Positions 6,053 through 8,239 of a stretch of 8,239 nt of DNA are shown piece after piece. Source of the DNA: Catenibacterium mitsuoka_A (lineage in GTDB: Bacteria > Bacillota_I > Bacilli_A > Erysipelotrichales > Coprobacillaceae); assembly GCF_964259225.1 (NCBI RefSeq), contig NZ_CAXVKN010000081.1; one strand, 5' to 3'. Both the position numbers and the translations under genes were made by a program. The notes under the pieces are model-generated. The model did no database searches. It had not been told where the DNA came from and saw nothing but the letters and a program-made list of their open reading frames with translations. How positions within the stretch are numbered: position 1 is the stretch's first letter; the number at the start of each line of letters is the position of its first letter.

Positions 6053-7773
6053 TGAGACAATCTATATTAAGATATTTTATCTCACTTTTATTAGTATCTC
6101 TATGTATCTGTAGTGCAACGAGTATATTTATTATTTCTGGTTCAATGAAAGAAGATTCCGAAAGAAAAATGATGTATTCTGTAAAACTTATAGAATATAA
6201 TCTAGACTACTCTAAGGATCTCAATACACAGATAGAAACACTTAATCCACTTGCTTTCTCTGATGATACAAGAATATCTGTCATAGATGAAAAAGGTAAA
6301 GTTCTTGCAGATACATATAAGAATGACATCTCTTCTAATCATTTGAAAAGAGAAGAAGTACAACAGGCACTTCATTCTTCAAATCATGAAGGATATGCAA
6401 TGAGACGTTCTGAGACAACCAATCAGCCACTTCTCTATGCTGCATATTATAAAGATAACCACATTATAAGATTGTCCATCCCTTATTCAGGTGTATGGGG
6501 TTATTTCCCAGAACTTGCTCCTGCATTTGCGATTTCTATACTGATCAGTATATTATTTTCATACATAGTTGCACGTAAACTCTCTAAGAGAGTCACTCAG
6601 CCTTTGACAGAAATCAGTGAGTCTCTTAATAACATGACTGAAGACTATCGTTTTGAACTCCCAACAACAGATTATGAAGAATTCACACCTATTCTTGATA
6701 CAATAGAAAATCTTTCTCATCGATTAAGAAAATCTATGAGAGAAACAAGATTTGAACAAGATAAGATCAATGCGATATTAAGAAAGATGGAGGAAGGCTT
6801 CATCTTACTTGATGAGAATGGCATGATCTTAAGTGTCAATGATAGTGCTATAAAGATTTTAGGACCTTTAAAAGAAAAGGACAACTTAATAGATCATATT
6901 ACTTATCCAAATCTTATAAATGCGTTAAATAGTGCACCTAAGAAACAGCGTATAGAATTAAAGATTCGTGATTTTGATTACCAATGTGCAATCTCCCGCC
7001 TTCCATTTGGTACAGCACTCTTCTTTGTGGATATCACTGCAATGAAGAACTCACAAAAGATGAGAGAAGAATTCTTCTCTAGTGTATCTCATGAATTAAA
7101 AACACCTATTACAGCTATTAGAGGTTATAGTGAATTATTATCACAAGGATTCATCAATGATGAAAATCAGAAGAAGATGATGCTTTCTAAGATTCAAACC
7201 GAAGTGACTAATATGTCTTCTTTAATTAATGATATCTTGATGTTATCTAGACTAGATAGTGATGATTTGATTGTTGAAAAAGTTCCTGTTAAGATGCAGG
7301 CATTAATGAAGGATATATCAGAAGATTATGAAGGTCTATTAATGAAATATAATGTAGAGCTTCATACAGATGTAGAACCTATTACTTATATTGGAAATGG
7401 ATCTCAAATAGAAACATTGATTTCTAATCTTGTAAGTAACGCTATTAAGTACAACAAAGAAGATGGTCATGTTTATGTTCATATTTATAGTAAGAAAGAT
7501 AACATGATCATTGAAGTCAAGGATACAGGTATTGGTATACCTCTTGCAGACCAAGGCCGTGTTTTTGAAAGATTCTACCGTGTTGATAAGGGACGTAGTA
7601 GAATCAAAGGTGGTACAGGTTTAGGTCTTGCCATCGTTAAGCATATTGTTTCGTATAATAAAGGAAAAGTAAAATTACATAGTCAATTAGGAGAAGGGAC
7701 TTGTATTACGATTACTCTTCCTAACAAAGAACCTTTAATTTTTAAGGGGGGGTCAATAGAAAACTCGCTTTAA
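6052..7773 (+). CDS. phoR: Phosphate sensor histidine kinase PhoR
   Basis: PhoR is the membrane kinase/phosphatase partner of PhoP. The 573 residues read as: membrane helix about 8-30; an extracytoplasmic Cache-like sensor about 31-150, with ISVIDEKGKVLADTY; second membrane helix about 155-175; a HAMP-like linker around TQPL (182-185); a cytoplasmic PAS domain about 236-330; and the dimerisation domain with phosphoacceptor H347 in SVSHELKTP. The ATPase domain follows, with N-box SNLVSNAIKYN (458-468), G1 DTGIGIP (491-497), F-box RVFERFYR (503-510) and G2 GGTGLGL (519-525 region). Every catalytic motif is intact. GAGG at 6038-6041 precedes ATG by 10 nt, and the TAATG junction overlaps phoP by one base. 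The usual ending ITLPNK is followed by 14 extra residues that cross a run of seven G (7746-7752). Confidence 0.94.
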   Translation: MRQSILRYFISLLLVSLCICSATSIFIISGSMKEDSERKMMYSVKLIEYNLDYSKDLNTQIETLNPLAFSDDTRISVIDEKGKVLADTYKNDISSNHLKREEVQQALHSSNHEGYAMRRSETTNQPLLYAAYYKDNHIIRLSIPYSGVWGYFPELAPAFAISILISILFSYIVARKLSKRVTQPLTEISESLNNMTEDYRFELPTTDYEEFTPILDTIENLSHRLRKSMRETRFEQDKINAILRKMEEGFILLDENGMILSVNDSAIKILGPLKEKDNLIDHITYPNLINALNSAPKKQRIELKIRDFDYQCAISRLPFGTALFFVDITAMKNSQKMREEFFSSVSHELKTPITAIRGYSELLSQGFINDENQKKMMLSKIQTEVTNMSSLINDILMLSRLDSDDLIVEKVPVKMQALMKDISEDYEGLLMKYNVELHTDVEPITYIGNGSQIETLISNLVSNAIKYNKEDGHVYVHIYSKKDNMIIEVKDTGIGIPLADQGRVFERFYRVDKGRSRIKGGTGLGLAIVKHIVSYNKGKVKLHSQLGEGTCITITLPNKEPLIFKGGSIENSL

Positions 7774-7794
7774 ATTATTGGGGGTTTCCACTTG

Positions 7795-7824
7795 TAAAGG
7801 GCAGTCAGAAATGACTGCCCTTTA
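7795..7824. terminator. 13-bp hairpin with GAAA loop after phoR
   Basis: Positions 7795-7807 pair perfectly with 7812-7824 around a GAAA tetraloop, a stable GNRA type. It lies 22 bp past the phoR stop codon and is the first hairpin after the operon. Only three T follow the GC core on either strand before the pairing ends, so it is a strong stem with a weak U-tract. It may terminate the pst operon, the leftward transposase remnant, or both. Confidence 0.6.
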
Positions 7825-7828
7825 GCGC

Positions 7829-8140
7829 GCTCATATTACTCCTATTTAAATGTTTTATTTATTCTTTTTCTTATAAGATTCTCTCTTTTTGGTATTAGAG
7901 AAGTGTTCTTGCCTCTTACCATGTTATGTATGACTTTACATTTTCTATAGTCCTTAATGTTCATTCTACTGCCGCATTCTGGACAGGAGATAATGGATCT
8001 CTTAAGTGTGATACAATAAATCACTTCTTTTTTATTGATTTCAGTCGTATGAGACTGTACAAAGGATTCATAATCCCCTAAAATAATCCTTAGATCATTA
8101 TCCAATTTGTGATCTCCTTTCGCTTTGATTTAATATGAGC
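7829..8140. repeat. Perfect 10-bp inverted repeat enclosing the transposase remnant
   Basis: GCTCATATTA at 7829-7838 is matched by TAATATGAGC at 8131-8140. The left arm lies 3 bp past the stop of the minus-strand ORF and the right arm 25 bp before its start, so the 312-bp unit closely frames the gene fragment. No matching target duplication is visible outside the arms. The unit may be a small derivative element, or the match may be chance. Confidence 0.4.
7842..8105 (-). pseudogene. Degenerate N-terminal fragment of an ISL3-type transposase
   Basis: The 87-residue reading frame resembles only the N-terminal zinc-binding region of ISL3 family transposases. It begins MDNDLRIILG, contains CPECGSRMNIKDYRKCKVIHNM around 41-62, and ends RKRINKTFK. 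Full ISL3 transposases are over 400 residues and continue into a DDE catalytic domain that is absent here. The second cysteine pair expected just before the KTF segment is replaced by non-cysteine residues (IRKRINKTF), so the zinc site looks broken. Start is TTG at 8103-8105, with AAAGGAG (8114-8120) 8 nt upstream. It lies downstream of, and convergent with, phoR. It could instead be an intact small protein derived from such a transposase, since start and ribosome binding site are preserved, but I consider decay more likely. The family call is from motif memory. Confidence 0.6.
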
Positions 8141-8169
8141 AAATTAATGATACAGCGAAAGGTTTTTTT
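8114..8169. promoter_or_regulatory. Hairpin over the transposase RBS; plus-strand terminator form
   Basis: CCTTTCGCT (8116-8124) pairs perfectly with AGCGAAAGG (8154-8162). A weaker 5-bp stem (8130-8134 with 8143-8147) lies in the long loop. On the plus strand the hairpin runs straight into seven T (8163-8169), so it can act as an intrinsic terminator for rightward readthrough. In minus-strand RNA coming from outside the element, the stem would pair most of the AAAGGAG ribosome binding site (8114-8120) of the transposase frame. Confidence 0.55.
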
Positions 8170-8199
8170 GAATACCCACAAACCACAGGTTAGTGAAAA

Positions 8200-8239
8200 T
8201 TAAATTTCATAAGCACCGATTAAACGGCGTTCATGAAGC
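8200..8239 (-). CDS. Possible 3' end of an unidentified minus-strand gene
   Basis: On the minus strand one frame is open from the window edge and ends in TAA at 8200-8202, reading LHERRLIGAYEI before the stop. The two other minus frames close quickly. The composition looks protein-like, but twelve codons are too few to identify a product and the open frame could be chance. If real, it converges on phoR across the transposase remnant. Extending the sequence rightward would settle it. Confidence 0.3.
   Translation of the reverse strand, partial: LHERRLIGAYEI

Noticed and set aside
7339..7554. Minus-strand open frame inside phoR
   Set aside because: Antisense to the ATPase domain of the kinase and without recognisable motifs.
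1..8239. CRISPR arrays, tRNA or rRNA genes, phage or defence genes
   Set aside because: No regularly spaced repeats, no tRNA-like cloverleaf and no rRNA sequence were recognised. Nearly all DNA is explained by the phosphate operon and its neighbours.

Overview
The window carries one complete high-affinity phosphate uptake and phosphate-sensing operon from a low-GC, Gram-positive bacterium. The support for that is AT-rich DNA, strong AGGAGG-like ribosome binding sites at most genes, a PstS lipoprotein with its own lipobox, and Firmicute-type PhoP/PhoR and YitT proteins. The codon and protein style recalls gut Erysipelotrichia (relatives of Holdemanella or Catenibacterium), but that placement is an impression and was not tested. 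The standard genetic code fits every gene.

Layout. Positions 1-155 hold three successive hairpins, two of which are convincing terminators for the leftward gene. A YitT-family membrane protein is encoded on the minus strand (154-1035). A divergent intergenic region (about 1036-1230) contains a 10-bp inverted repeat, PhoP-box-like direct repeats with 11-bp periodicity, a possible -10 box, and a short leader with a two-codon ORF. The plus-strand operon pstS-pstC-pstA-pstB-phoU-phoP-phoR then runs from 1231 to 7773. Its genes either overlap or sit at most 46 bp apart, and no terminator is visible between them. A 13-bp GC-rich hairpin with a GAAA loop (7795-7824) follows phoR. Beyond it is a degenerate N-terminal piece of what looks like an ISL3-type transposase on the minus strand (7842-8105), flanked by a perfect 10-bp inverted repeat. 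A hairpin covers the transposase ribosome binding site and, read on the plus strand, is followed by seven T. The last 40 bases may be the 3' end of another minus-strand gene.

How the genes work together. PstS captures phosphate outside the membrane, PstC and PstA form the channel, and PstB supplies ATP hydrolysis. PhoU links transporter activity to the PhoR sensor kinase, which phosphorylates PhoP. PhoP probably acts back on the promoter ahead of pstS. Transporter, signalling adaptor and two-component system are therefore in one transcription unit, which predicts autoregulation.

I did not find a convincing new biological system. The core is a well-known pathway with all expected catalytic residues intact. 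The points most worth checking are the regulatory architecture ahead of pstS (inverted repeat, repeated TCTTAAGA palindrome, Met-Met-stop mini-ORF) and the small ISL3-like remnant with matched terminal repeats and a sequestered ribosome binding site.
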